Below the pieces are notes generated by a model. That model was given only the letters and a program-made list of their open reading frames with translations, was not told the origin of the DNA and did no database searches. 64,000 bases of DNA from Tetraselmis striata (Eukaryota; Chlorophyta; Chlorodendrophyceae; Chlorodendrales; Chlorodendraceae), in the NCBI GenBank assembly GCA_006384855.1, contig VCJN01002218.1, positions 1 through 64,000 on the forward strand, in the 5' to 3' direction. A program made the position numbers and the translations under genes. This document shows positions 47,979-59,612 of the stretch, piece by piece; position 1 is the first letter of the stretch; the number at the start of each line of letters is the position of its first letter.

Positions 47979-50900
47979 ATGCGGGGCCTGCTGCTGGGCC
48001 TGCTGGTGGCGCTGTCGGCCGGCAGCGCCGTCGGCCAGGCCGAACTGGACTCCTACTTCCCGGGCGGCTACCCCACGACGTGCGGGGCGTCCTGCACCGT
48101 CGCGGTGGACAGCGCCGCGGGGCTGGCGGCGGCGATGCGGAACCAGTCGGTGGAGGCGGTGGTGCTGCTGGCCGACGTCGCGGTCGGGGCGGAGCACTTT
48201 GGGGCTGGCGAGGGGCGCGCCGTGACGCTGGAGCGCGACCTCATGCTGCATGGCGCCGCCCCCGGCGCGGCCGTGACCCTCAGCTTCGAGCTGAGCGGCA
48301 CCAGCGAGGCTCGGCCCTGGCTGCGCCTCGCACGCGGGCAGCTACTGCTGTCCAACCTACGGACGGGGCCGGGGCTCGTGGAGCTGGGCCATCCCAGCGG
48401 GCATATGCCGGTGACCCTCGTGGGCGTAGACCTCTACGGGCGCGACCCCGCCAGCGGGGAGTACTGTCAGTGCACGCAGCTGGGGGTCATGGACAGCCTG
48501 CTGGACGTCACCGTCCGCGGCGGGCAGCCGCTGCGCGCGGGGCACGCCGGCGGAGCAGATGCAGCTGCTGGTGCGGGACCAGCTCTTCCTGGGCGAGACC
48601 CTGCGGATGAACAGCGTCTTCAGCCGCGACCGCTGGAGCTTCCTGGACTTCGACGAGGCGGTGTTCCCGCAGGGCATGGCTTTCCGCATGCGCAACGCCA
48701 CGCTGCTGTTCCCAGAGGCGCCACCGCGGCCTCCCGTGGAGGAGGCCGCGATGCGGACGGACTGCCAGAGCAGCATGACGCCCGGCCTGCGGGGGCGCGA
48801 CTACAACGGCAGCGTTGCCGTCACACGCAGCGGCGTGCCATGCGCCTACTGGCAAAACGTGCAGATCCCAGGCCTGGACCTAGGCGACCTCCGTGGCAAC
48901 GCCTGTCGGTGAAGCCCGCCTACCCCCCGCGTCCCCATGCCAAACAATACACGCCATGCCATTTACAGATTGAGGCAGAATTTATCGAATAGCGCCACTC
49001 CCACCAAACCCTGGCGGCTGCGCGTCTGCCTGCGGCTAAGCTGGGTGACTGTTTGCTGTCAGCCCGCTGATGTCTCGGATCGCCTCCGGCCCTCCCTCCC
49101 CCTTTTGCCACGTTAAACAACATGACGCGCCGTTTTCAAAAACCATCAGGAAAAAAATGATTGTGAGCAAGCAGTGCCATTCCAGCCTGCTGGTTGGTTA
49201 TCCTGCCTGCGTCAACGGTCGATTGCCAGTGACTGCCAGCCTTCTGATGCCCCCCCCCCCCCCCCCCCCCCCCAACCACCACCCCCTCCCCCCATCCATC
49301 TCTCCGATGCGCAGCAACCCCGGTGACCATTCAGGTGACTCCCCCCTGCCCCCCCCCCTCTCAGGCACTATCCTTCCTTGCCATGGCTTGCCTCATCTCG
49401 TTGTTGCCACTCGTTGCCCATCCATAACCTCATCTGGTTTCCTCCTGGGTATGGGTGGTTTCCATCTGGTTTCATCTGGTTTCCCCGGTTCGAGAGGGAC
49501 AGCGATGGGCACCTCACCGTGCCCTCTGCTGCCGTGCGGCAGGCGCCTGGTGCTTTGTGCGGCTGTGGCACCGGCAGCTGGCGCTGGACACGTACATCCC
49601 CAACTTCCCCTTCAAGTGGGAGTACTGCGACATTCCGTCCTGCGAGGAGCGCGACAACGCCACCACCTCAAGCTGCCAGAACCTTACGGTGAACCCCCCC
49701 ACCCCTTGTCCATTAACCGCCGCCCCCCGCCCCCCCCCCCCCCCCCCCCCCCCAACACACACCTTGCTCCACCCAATCTTGCGGCTGACACGGCAGCGCT
49801 GTGGGCCGCGCGTTGCGCAGGACAATGGCGCGATGTACACCGGCAACGTCTCTGTGGCGCACACCGGACTGGAATGCGAGCCCTGGACCCGCACGTGAGC
49901 CCAGCGCCCAGGCTGCTGCTGCTACTGCTGCCCCCCCCCCCCCCCCCCCCCCCGCCCCTGCTCAAGGCGCCTGCTTAGAGCCTGATTCCCCTCGCCCCCC
50001 CCCCCCCCCTTCCCCCTCTCACAAACCCTTGGCTCAGGTACCCTGCCCTGTACGGGAACATCGAGGGCAACTCGTGCCGGAACCCATACGGCGGTGAGGA
50101 CTTTGTCGGCTGCTTTGTGCAGGGACGCTGGTCTCGCTGTCCGGTGGAGGTGCCCCCCCCCCCCCCCCCCCCTCCCTTCTCGCATTCTCGCTATTGCCGG
50201 GGCGCTAGGGCTGCTGGTATGGTGAGATGCCCGGGCGGGGATGCATCCTGGCTGTTTAGTGTACCTCAGGGTTTCAAGAGCTTGATTAGGGTTTGTGTAC
50301 ATGGAGTTTTATAGTGCGTGCGAGGGGGCTTAGTATCAAGGCTAGGTATCAGTGTTATGTGTCTGGAGGGTTCGAAACATCGGTAATAGCAACACCACTG
50401 ATCGCTTTTTACAAGTGTTTCAGCTGAGTATTTATGTTTATGAGTCTTCAATGTACCCTGTAGGGCGTCATGGACTACTTAGGGTTCAAATGTAGGGTAT
50501 GATGTGTCATGTCTCAGGGCTAGTTTTCACTTGGGACCTTCGATTGGGTGTGCTTGGGATACGCACGTGCTTCCCGCTGCTGAGGACGCCGCCACCGCCC
50601 GCTCGTGGTTCCGCCGCACACAGGCCTGCGCGCCCCCGAAGGTGCCAGTGTCGCCCTCGGGCTCCCCGGCCCCACCTGCAGCCCCCACCGCCGAGCCGCG
50701 CGGCACCGACGTCACCGCCATCGCCGTGAGCGTCACCGTGGCCGCGCTGGTCATCGCCGCCGCGGGCCTGATCGCGCGCGCGCTGTTGAAGCGGCGGGAG
50801 CTGCGCATCGCGACCGACAGCGTGGTGACTGTGGACGCCACTGCGCCGACAGAGGGCACCCGCTTGAACAGGAAGCTCAGGTGCCGTGCTTCACCCCCCC

Positions 50901-53900
50901 TCCCCCCCCCAATCCGTTCCGACTAGACATCATCACCTGGAGTCCACAGCTCCAATGCCAATGATGTCCGGTAGCGGTTACTTCGGTGTGATCTACTTGA
51001 ACCATCGGAGTTTATGATGCAAGCGATGGAACACTTTCTTTACCAACCAAAAATTCTACGCTGCGTTGGGTCCGCTGACCGCAAATATAATGAACTGTTT
51101 TGTATCGTGGAGACGCAGATTGCGCGCTATATATACTTTTGTGGTGTATTCTAGATAAATGTAGCTTTTGGGGTTTTGTGGAAGCGGTGGGTACATAGCG
51201 GACCCGAAGCGTGGTGCGGTATAGGCTGGGCAGAGCCGCTGGAGGGCATATCCGGCTGCCCTTGCTTATCCTGACTCAATGCCCCATTATGTACTCGATT
51301 CCCAGCCGGCAGGAGAGCACTGCCTCCAGCACCGTGGCGTCCTCGGTCACGGTGCCGCAGTCCTTGGCCAGCTCGGAGCTCCGGGTGCGGCTGCAGCAGA
51401 ACGATCTCATGGAGGTACCCCCCCCACCCCCCCCCCCCCCCCCCCACCCCACAGCAAGCAACTGCTCGCGTCCCTCGACCAGTTGCCGCACCTGGAGGAT
51501 GCTGCAGCATGTCCGCTGTGCTCCATCAAGGAAGCCTCCCCCCCCCCCCCCCCCCCCAAACTGATCCTCCTGCTCCTTTCTTTTTGCATCCTGCCAGGAT
51601 ACAATAGTCTTGTCGAGCCCGATCGACATGGGGCACATCACGCTCAAGAGGCGCCTGGGCTCGGGCTCCTTCGCCAAGGTCAGCTCCACCCCCTGCTCTC
51701 AGCCCCTCTCCCCTTCCTGCTCTTCCCCCCTCTCCTGCTGGCCAATGTCATCCACCCTCTTGTGACTTGCGGCTTGGGCCTGATTACCCCCCCCCCCCCC
51801 CCCCTCCAACCCCTTCACCTACGCTCCGCAGGTGTGGCAGGCCTCCTGGCTGGGCGCAGACGCGGCGGTCAAGGTGATGAACATCAAGGGGCGCACCGCG
51901 CAGCTGCGCGCGCACCTGCTGAAGGGTGTGGAGGCCACCTCGCTGCGCGGGATCACCCACCCCAACGTGGTGCAGACGTACCATGTGTACAAGGTGCCCC
52001 CCCTCTTTCCCCTAGGCCTCCTCACACGTAGCTGGTCTATGTTGGAAAGTGAGGGAGTACCCTACCCTACGCAACGGGAACCACGCCTTGAGGTTGGTGC
52101 ATGTTGTTGTCCCCCCCCCCCCTCCCCCCCTCCCCCCCCCTGCTTTTCGGTCTACCAACTTCGGGGCGGAGACATCGAAACCTTATTGCATCTGAGCTTA
52201 TCTCGACATTTGTCGGACTGAAGAGGGCCAAGCTATGGGCCCAATTGAGCGGCAGGGATTCCCTTAGACCACCTGGCACCTGTAGCTCAGTCTATGCAAC
52301 GTCTCTCGCAGTACTCTCTCTCCCTCTTTCCCTCCCCCATACATGTATGCCCATACACACAGATACGATATCATTTAATTTATGTGGTCCGCATTGGACA
52401 GTTAATCTTATGAACAACTCCTCGTATATGAATGTGCTTTCTCAAGTTTAAATGATTTTTTCGCGGGAACACCGGTCCCAATTGATACTAACTATGTCCT
52501 GATTTGGCTGTACTCGTAGTATAATATACAGTCTTTCGTGCCTTTGGCGCTGAGCCCCCCACCCCCACTCTCTGTTCTTCCAATTCCTTTGCAGGTTGTG
52601 GACAGGTCGTTCCCGGAGGACCCGTCTGATGCGGACGAAATCGACGAGAACGGCCACCAAGTGCCTAACATCGCGGAGCTGTGGGTGGTGCAGGAGCTGT
52701 GCAATAAGGGGGACCTGCGCGCCAGCCTCGACGTGAGCCGCCGCTGCTCATTTCGCTCGCCAAGAAGCCTTTTATTTATTTTTGGATATTATTTCACTCT
52801 TAAACTAGAGCCTGCAGCTGGAACACCCTAATTGAAGTTGGAACCCTAAGATATCTAACTTTTCTTGTAGTTACTACTGTTTGTAGACCCTACTACGATG
52901 CCCCTGCTGATGAAACTTTCAGAAAAACCTAATACCATATTCTACCACCGCCCCGCTTGCCACTCGCCAAGTCGCTAATCCTCTCCGCCCCCCGTGGCTC
53001 GCCTCTCCGTCGCTAGATGTTGTGCCCACTAAAGCAAGGCTCGGTGAAGATCCTGTGCACCACGCTGAAGGAGGTTGTCCTCGCGTTGTCGTACCTGCAC
53101 CACCTCGGGATCGTTCACGGCGACCTCAAGTGTGAAAACGTTTTGCTGAAGTCTTCCACCAGCGAGCACGGCCTGATCGCCAAGGTTGCGGATTTTGGAC
53201 TGTCCCGCGACCTGCGCGGACTGGACTCGTACTACGCGACCAACATCTCAGGTGCCGCAGTCCCCCGGCCCGGGAGCTTCCGGGTTCGAGTGGCTGTTTG
53301 GATTATTCTAATTGTCCCGCCGGGGCGTTGCCTCGGAATCGCCGGCTCACCCGGCGAGTGCCGCCGACCCCCGCAGGCGACATGAAGTACCTCGCCCCCG
53401 AAGTTCTAGAGCACAACCGGATATCCCCCAAGATGGACACCTACAGCCTGGGCTTCCTCATCTACGAGCTCTGCACCGGGGACCGCGCCTCGATGGACCA
53501 CCTCACGCTCGCCACGCACGTGCAGGAGGTGGTGCACCAGCGGAAGAGGCCGACCTTCCCCGACACAGTCGTCCTGGAGCTCAAGGCGCGCCCCGATATC
53601 TCGTCATACTATGTTACGACTTAATTTATTCTACTCGCGACTTTTTGTATGGATGGTAGTGTTCATAGTAGGCGATGGAAATCGCGTTGTTCACTGTGTT
53701 GCCGGTTGCGTAGTAGGTAGGCATACGAATACGGTCGGTACCGAGTCATCCTCATTCAATTCATTATTAAAGCCGAAATTAGCCATAGCCTGACAACGAG
53801 TACTCGAGGTATTAGCTTTGCTGTTTATGTTTACTACGTCGATGGTGACATACTGGTACCAGGTATGATAGTCGCTATTATATCATAGATAGACACACTT

Positions 53901-54390
53901 AAAAAAAACACTTATGCGATAGTCGCTACTATATCTTCATAATTTTGTGCACTTTCAAATTCTGTGACAAGTGTCCCATCCAAACATATATGTGGCGATT
54001 TTACGTTTTTGCGGCGTAATGTGACAGTAGTTTACAGAAGTGCCTCTCCAGCTAGTCTGATTCGCCCTCCCGATGGCCCGCTGCTATCTTCCCGCCCTTG
54101 TTGCCACGCAGTCGCTGGCCGAGGACTGCTGGGACCACGACCCAGAGCAGCGCCCCTGCGACCAGAGCATCCTGAAGCGCCTGGACGAGGTACTTGTTAA
54201 GTACTCGAGCCCGCAGAAATCGACGTTCAGCATCAAGAGCTTCAAGGACATGACGGCAAACTTCAACACCATGCTGACAAGCGGCCAGGCGGACGGCACG
54301 GAAATAGACGGGTACCTCGTCCCCGAGCTGGGCCCCGCCGTGACGGCGTCCCTCGTGGATCCCAAGTTGGATGTCCGGCTGGAGATCTGA
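47979..54390 (+). CDS. Receptor-like protein kinase with two kringle-like domains
   Basis: Predicted cell-surface receptor. Exons 47979-48908, 49315-49334, 49543-49688, 49821-49894, 50038-50149, 50585-50880, 51306-51414, 51598-51678, 51832-51993, 52595-52732, 53017-53251, 53377-53585, 54112-54390; about 929 residues. Signal peptide [21 protein letters not shown]; an N-terminal part perhaps of beta-helix type; kringle 1 ([38 protein letters not shown]); kringle 2 ([34 protein letters not shown]); one TM helix (about 470-492); kinase domain with GSGSFAKV (583-590), Lys603, HGDLKCEN (Asp725), DFG (Asp748), APE. HRD is HGD. TKL-like by overall pattern; ligand unknown. Exon 1 has a one-base frame break near 48522 or a 46-nt intron 48513-48558. 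The last intron starts with GC. Confidence 0.88.
49315..49334 (+). other. 20-nt micro-exon inside kringle 1
   Basis: Flanked by GATGCGCAG and GTGACT, this 20-nt exon (phase 2 in, phase 1 out) supplies RNPGDHS between exon 1, ending in NAC plus two bases of the Arg codon, and exon 3, beginning with GAWCFV. Only with it is the canonical kringle motif CRNP...WC formed, and only with it do the phases agree. Confidence 0.8.
53869..53928 (+). repeat. Two TAGTCGCTA words in the last kinase intron
   Basis: TAGTCGCTA occurs at 53869-53877 and 53920-53928 within the 526-nt last intron, each preceded by a similar ATG(C)GA word. The same 9-mer recurs at six other places in the window, otherwise only between genes. 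Confidence 0.7.
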
Positions 54391-55314
54391 GATGCGGACA
54401 GCGGACTGGCTGTTGCCGTAGACTCTGGGGTTGGAGGCAGGGATGTATAGGCCACCCAATCGGACGATTGTGCATGTTCGTATTATGTTAATGCGAAATA
54501 AGAATATATACATTATCATGTAAACGATTGATGCGCGCTCGGGGCTGCGTATCATGTTGTATACGCCTGCGCTGAGATGACACAGTGTCAAGTGCACTGG
54601 GGTGAGCAGATCAAGGTGTAGTGTTTATCATTTTCCACATTTAAGTTTCCCGTGTTTTACCAAATTACCTGATTCAGGCTTGAGAATTGTATTTGATGAT
54701 TTATTAAAAGACATACCGTGCAACCACAAAGGTCTGCGGATAAATAACGTTTTCTACCCCCCTCGAAGGGGAAAAACTATTATGACGCAGAAAATAGTTC
54801 AGAATACAGCACGAATTCCTCGACACAGTCCAAACCAATGCATTAATTTTCGCCCCGCAAACAGTATTCAATTCTGCGGTATGTGTATATAATGCATGCT
54901 GACGGCTACATGCTCAATGCACTGGATGAATCATTTCCCGATTTAGGCGAGCGACACATCTGACAAGTCAACAACCAGCAGACTATCATGGCAATATGAT
55001 CTTGAACTGCCTGGTGCATTTGAGCTTGGTCGCTGATCGGTGCTTTTGAGGGGGGGACATAGCGCCGAGAGACACGCAAGAATAGACTGCGGACCCCTCG
55101 CGGCAGCGCGCAGCAGCGAGGCGAGTCATCGTAATGGTGTTGTACAACATAAACCCGCGACTTTGCCTACGGCGGCACGGTATCACCGACAACAGCAGTG
55201 GGTCTCTACCTACTCTACATGGCTGTGTACATGCTCACTGGTGGCTGCGCGCCCAGCTTGCCTCTCCCTTGCTTACCCAAAAAACCGGCCCTCGCTGCTG
55301 CTTGGTGCCACGTC
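54391..55314. other. Intergenic between convergent kinase and EYA genes
   Basis: The kinase (+) and EYA (-) genes end facing each other with 924 bp between stop codons. Apart from the kinase TGTAA signal I see only AT-rich sequence and no supported feature; no TGTAA was found close to the EYA stop. Confidence 0.5.
54519..54523 (+). terminator. Probable polyadenylation signal of the kinase gene (TGTAA)
   Basis: TGTAA lies about 130 nt downstream of the kinase stop codon on the coding strand. Assigned by motif and position only. Confidence 0.5.
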
Positions 55315-55724
55315 TCATCGGGCTTCATCGATGCGGGTGAGCGAGTGCAGCTCCGCCGCCGACAGCACGGTGAGGCACCTTCCCTTGGAGCCAAAGCTGT
55401 CGTCTTCGCGACAGCTGTAGAGGTACCCGTTGGCGCGGTGCACCTTGGTGTCTCCCTTGGGGCCCACGCCCGCGTGGCCGGCGGTGTCGAGCGTGATGCG
55501 CAGGAAGGGCCACACCATCTTGCCCGCCGCCGCCTCCTCCTCCGGCCCGTCCCCCAGGCACAGGCACTGCGTGACGCAGCCCTCCAGCCGCTGCTGGATC
55601 TGCTGGAAGCACCACAGCTTCCCCACCCCCTTGGCGCTGTAGATGTCTGCGGGGCGGAAAAACTCCTGCGGGCCGCCGCCGGGTTTCGGGGGCTTAACCG
55701 CAGCATGAGGACCGCACGCACGCA

Positions 55725-55765
<41 letters not shown>

Positions 55766-58688
55766 CTTTTCACCCCCTTTCTCATCAGGCAGTAAAAAGG
55801 GAAGTAAAAAACGCAAGGAATGTAACCCCGCACCCAGCGCATGTCCCGCAGGGATATACAAAGTAACCCAGATGTCACGCGTCATTATCAAACATGCCGT
55901 GGATCGCGAAACAACACGTGGGATGCGCCAAACTAATCAGGGCGCATGGATGCCTAAAGAAAACTCGAGAAACGGGCAGTCTAAGATATCGCTTGTGGGT
56001 GACACGTACGGCGGCGGGGGGGGGGGGGGGGGGGGATGGCGACATGCCCTTCGGTTCCCCCATGCCCAAGTACGTTCACCTTTTTGTCTAAGTACTATAA
56101 TCGAAGACCCTGAACCACCGGCCCAGCAGCTGCACCGTACCTGGAACATGTCCGCCACAGTGGCCGGGATTGTAGTCAAGGCCAAAGTACTTAGGCATTT
56201 GGGGACATGACTCCCCGTACGTGGCCCCCACAAGCAATGTGTCAGACTGACGGAACGCTTCGTAGGCATATATACCCGGAACACTCTACGGGTGAAACGA
56301 ATCGGTATGCCAAAAACGTTCCGATGCACCTTAATCGTAGCAAGGACGCGACCCCGCTTCGACGTATTGCAGAAATTGATACTGTGTGAATATGCTCGTC
56401 ACAGGCTGTTGTAGTTAATATTTATGCGCGTAGTTATGTTGACAGATGATAAATCTGTCATTTCACTCGAAAGGGGAAACGGAGCCGGTGGGTGTGTGGG
56501 TGTGTGGGTGTGCTGGGGGCCCGGGGGCGGTGGCCTGAGCCGCTGTGTACAGGGGTGGGTGCATGCGTCGGGTGCGCACGTCCAGCCGGAACAGCATGAG
56601 CTTCGCCAACGTGGGCAGCAGCTCCCCCGTGGTCACCAGCAGCATCCGCGTCTCGACGCCCTCCTCCTCCAGAAGCTCCGTCGACAGGCGCGTCAGCTCC
56701 GTCAGCGTGTGCCGCGCGTGGGACAGCCAGCCGTTGGTCAGCTGGTCCGTGTTGTCGTACAGCTCCGCGATGTCAGCGGCCGTTTGGCTGCTCAGTGGCA
56801 TGTTCTCCAACCCCTAACAGTGCCACAGAAGTGGGGGTTGGGGTTGGGGGGGGGGGGGGGGGGGGCATATTACATTCATCAGTCAGAGTGCCAACGGACC
56901 CTAACTAGCAACTGTCCATTGCAACTTTTTTTTGAGATTCCACCAGCCTACTCTGTGGATATCGCCATGGTCGCTGTTTATTGCTCCCAGTAAAAGCATA
57001 GCGTCAATCAAACAGTATTTCAATGAAGTGTCAAACGTTGAGCCTAGAGGTCCCACATCAATCGGAGGAGGAAATCAATTCAAAGGCACCCGCGGCGTCA
57101 AAACAGTGAACGACTTTGGGATGGCTGCGAAGTGTTTGCGGCCGGGTGCCTCCGGCTGTGGTGGGGCACGGTGGTGGGGAGTTCCCCTCACCTGCTCGTA
57201 CAGCTGCACGGCGACCCGCATGCGCTGCGCCACCTCCGGGCACATCTCCTGGAACGGGCCGGTGGACGCGGAGGCGTCCAGCTCGTTTGCGGGGCAGCCG
57301 CCCCCGCACTCATCGTATGGGTCGAGGCTGGACACGTGCGGGATGTTGATCTCCTCGACCTTGCAGCAGGGAGGGGCAGGGGGGGGGGGGGGGGGGGGCA
57401 TCAGTGAGGCACTCCAGCCGCGCTGCACTTGCTCTCCTTCCCTGGTCTTGATTTCTTCTGAGTGATCAGGTCAGAGAACAGCCCCTCTAGATCTCGAGCA
57501 GCTTGAGCTGCCAAGGCGGAATGCCGCAACCGCGTGAGTATGCAGCCCTCTCTGATTGCGATACAGTTACATAGTATCGGGGCGCCGACGAAATACGGCT
57601 GAGGAAGGCCTCCATCACGACTACCGTGATGTGCGGACGTTTGCGGTGATGGCGGGAGAGGTTTACCCGGCGACCCTGGGGCAAGGAGCACGACTGTAGC
57701 TGTCTACTCATCCACACTGCGAGAGGCATCATACTGCCAGTCCTTAGCTGAGGAGAAGTTCTTGCTCGAAGTTGGGGACGCAGAATGGCAGATGCGCTGA
57801 TGATTTTGTGGAGGGTGTAGTTTGCTGTGTAAATCTGGGATGACGATAATAATTATTATTATGTGGTTGGCTGTGGAAGTGAGCGAACGGCGCGAGCACT
57901 ACGCTGCAGCTGCTGGCGGTGGGAATCATTGAGTGCGTCACAGCTCCTCCCACCACTCCAGAAACGCGCCGCGAACCAGCCGAAAGCACGGTCCTTCGTT
58001 GTTGCGCTGCGAGAACAAGACTATGCGCTACCCGTAATGTTACCACAGGCGAAAGCGTCATCCCCCGAAGCAACTCGAAACGGAAGGTAAGGCTCTGGGA
58101 CACCACCTCAGCGCCCTAGCCAGAGCGCCCGGCCCGCCCAAGCCGGGACGGGGAAGCCCATACAGGTACCAGGAGTACTCCGCACAGACAAGCGTACGGC
58201 GGCATAAGCGGCACGTGTGGCAAGGATTCAGAAAGCAGTAAGAAGCAGAAAGGATTTCTAAGTACTTGCAACAGCAGCTTACCCGTACTCGACTATTCAT
58301 ATGTACTGCTGTGATGCTGTCATCTGGGCCCGCGCATATCGACCCGCGCCGAGCAGAGTGGCCAGCGCTCGCCCCCCCCTACGGCGGGGGTGGGGGTAGT
58401 CGGCACGTGGGATATTCGGGGACGCCGCCCTGACCCGCCCCGGCCCCGCGACCAGGGCTCACCTGACGATAGAAAAAGTTGTCGTCTATGAAGTCCAGGA
58501 TGGCGTCCTTGCCACCGTTCGCCCAGCGCGAAGGCCTCCGGCTTTGGGCATGACGGGTTGGCGCGCGCAAACTCGTGGTTAAGCAGACTATTGAACACGA
58601 TGAGCGTCTCGTCCAGGTCCCACACATACGCACGCGTCCGTTGGGGTAATCTCCCGGCCTCGCCAGCCGGGCCTAGGGTCCCAGCCAT
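55315..58688 (-). CDS. EYA: Eyes-absent (EYA) type HAD-family phosphatase
   Basis: A HAD-superfamily protein phosphatase with an aspartate nucleophile, matching the short plant EYA form without the animal transactivation region. Exons 58688-58463, 57359-57192, 56813-56580, 55665-55315; 325 residues once one extra base is ignored. Motif I is VWDLDETLIVFNSLL (Asp24, Asp26); then FIDDNFFYRQ; DNTDQLTNGWLSHA; LLVTTGELLPTLAKLMLFRLD (motif II region); GVGKLWCFQQI; and CLGDGPEEEAAAGKMVWPFL (the GDG-x-EE motif III). Exon 1 changes frame between GERW and KDAILDF near 58519-58523: one surplus base. All other exons are intact and in phase, so an assembly indel is likelier than decay. Exon 2 uses a CAAG acceptor. 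Substrate unknown. Confidence 0.88.
55725..55763. repeat. (CA)n microsatellite in EYA intron 3
   Basis: About 18 CA units about 60 nt upstream, in the minus-strand sense, of the acceptor of the last EYA exon. Open frames over it are Cys/Val repeats without meaning. Confidence 0.95.
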
Positions 58689-59104
58689 AGATACGGCGGG
58701 TCTGAGCGAGAGCAGCCCGCTTGTTTGGTATGGGGCGACAGTTGGCGATGCTGGTTCTGGTTTACACCGGCAGGCCAGGGTGCGGGGCGGGATGTGAAGT
58801 GGCTGCTATTGGCCACACATACTGATGTACCGGTATCCGCCCCGCTTACAGTGCAAGTACTACAGACGACGTCCCGTCGTCCGCTGGACGGTCGACGACG
58901 CTGCTATAGCCTATGGATCGACGGACGCGCAGCAGTAAAGTCGCTATGTACGCGTGCGCTCCACAATGTAGTAGACAATGTAGTGGGCAGACGAAAACAG
59001 GCGGATATACACCGGCAGGACGAGCACACTTACCAATCACGTACCGCCCCGTACGGAAAGGTGCTGTACGAGTATCGGAACATATATATATTATACTTAA
59101 TACA

Positions 59105-59167
59105 TGAGCTAGCAGCAGAAGGCGATATCAGGAAATCACCAAAAAAAGGACAATCAGAAAATTTCAG
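59105..59167 (-). repeat. Retroelement 3'-end repeat, copy 2
   Basis: The complement reads CTTTTTTTGGTGATTTCCTG then ATATCGCCTTCTGCTGCTAG, the same end as at 46766-46824. It sits about 400 bp from an oppositely oriented copy. Confidence 0.75.
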
Positions 59168-59337
59168 AGAATTCCGTCCTCAATGGAATATCTAATCTTA
59201 ATTTACTCTCGTACATATTTCTTAAATATGGCTCTCTAGAGCGTCTTCCTGTATTTTACGGGTTTTGGTACGAGTACGGGGAGCCATTTTTTAGTTTTTA
59301 CAGTAGCAGTTGTCGCCATTCTTTCGAACGCGCCCCC

Positions 59338-59370
59338 GGGACAGGACTGGCACCAGTGAACCCCTTGCAG
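59338..59370 (+). repeat. Dispersed 32-bp repeat, copy 3
   Basis: GGGACAGGACTGGCACCAGT continuing to CCTTGCAG, close to 36822-36853. It precedes the 3'-end repeat at 59554 on the same strand by about 185 bp, so both may belong to one internally deleted element. Confidence 0.65.
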
Positions 59371-59553
59371 GGTCTCGTCGACGGCCGTCGTTGTCAGATC
59401 ATCCGCCTCGTCATCGTACCAGTCCATATCAAAACCGGTGCCTGTTCATGTTCGGGAGCGTACTCGTAGTAGCGCTGGGTCGTGGGAACAATCCTGTATT
59501 GTCGCTAGGGGTCGTCGTGGACGATGCTGGGGTCGGATGTGTGCACAGGTTGG

Positions 59554-59612
59554 AGGACCTTTCTGTTTGTCCTTTTCTGGTGATTGTCTGATATCGCCTT
59601 CTGCTGCTAGAG
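59554..59612 (+). repeat. Retroelement 3'-end repeat, copy 3
   Basis: GAGGACCTTTCTGTTTGTCC continuing through TGATTGTCTGATATCGCC to CTGCTGCTAG. In one frame it ends in EDLSVCPFLVIV and a stop, matching the EDLSDCPFWVIS end at 63533-63590. Confidence 0.75.

Noticed and set aside
53586-53635. Kinase C-terminus ending at the TAA at 53623
   Set aside because: The kinase C-lobe continues in the exon at 54112 ([14 protein letters not shown]); ending here would remove essential parts of the fold.
55694-55891. Cys/Val-repeat open frames over the CA repeat
   Set aside because: They are translations of a microsatellite in an EYA intron.
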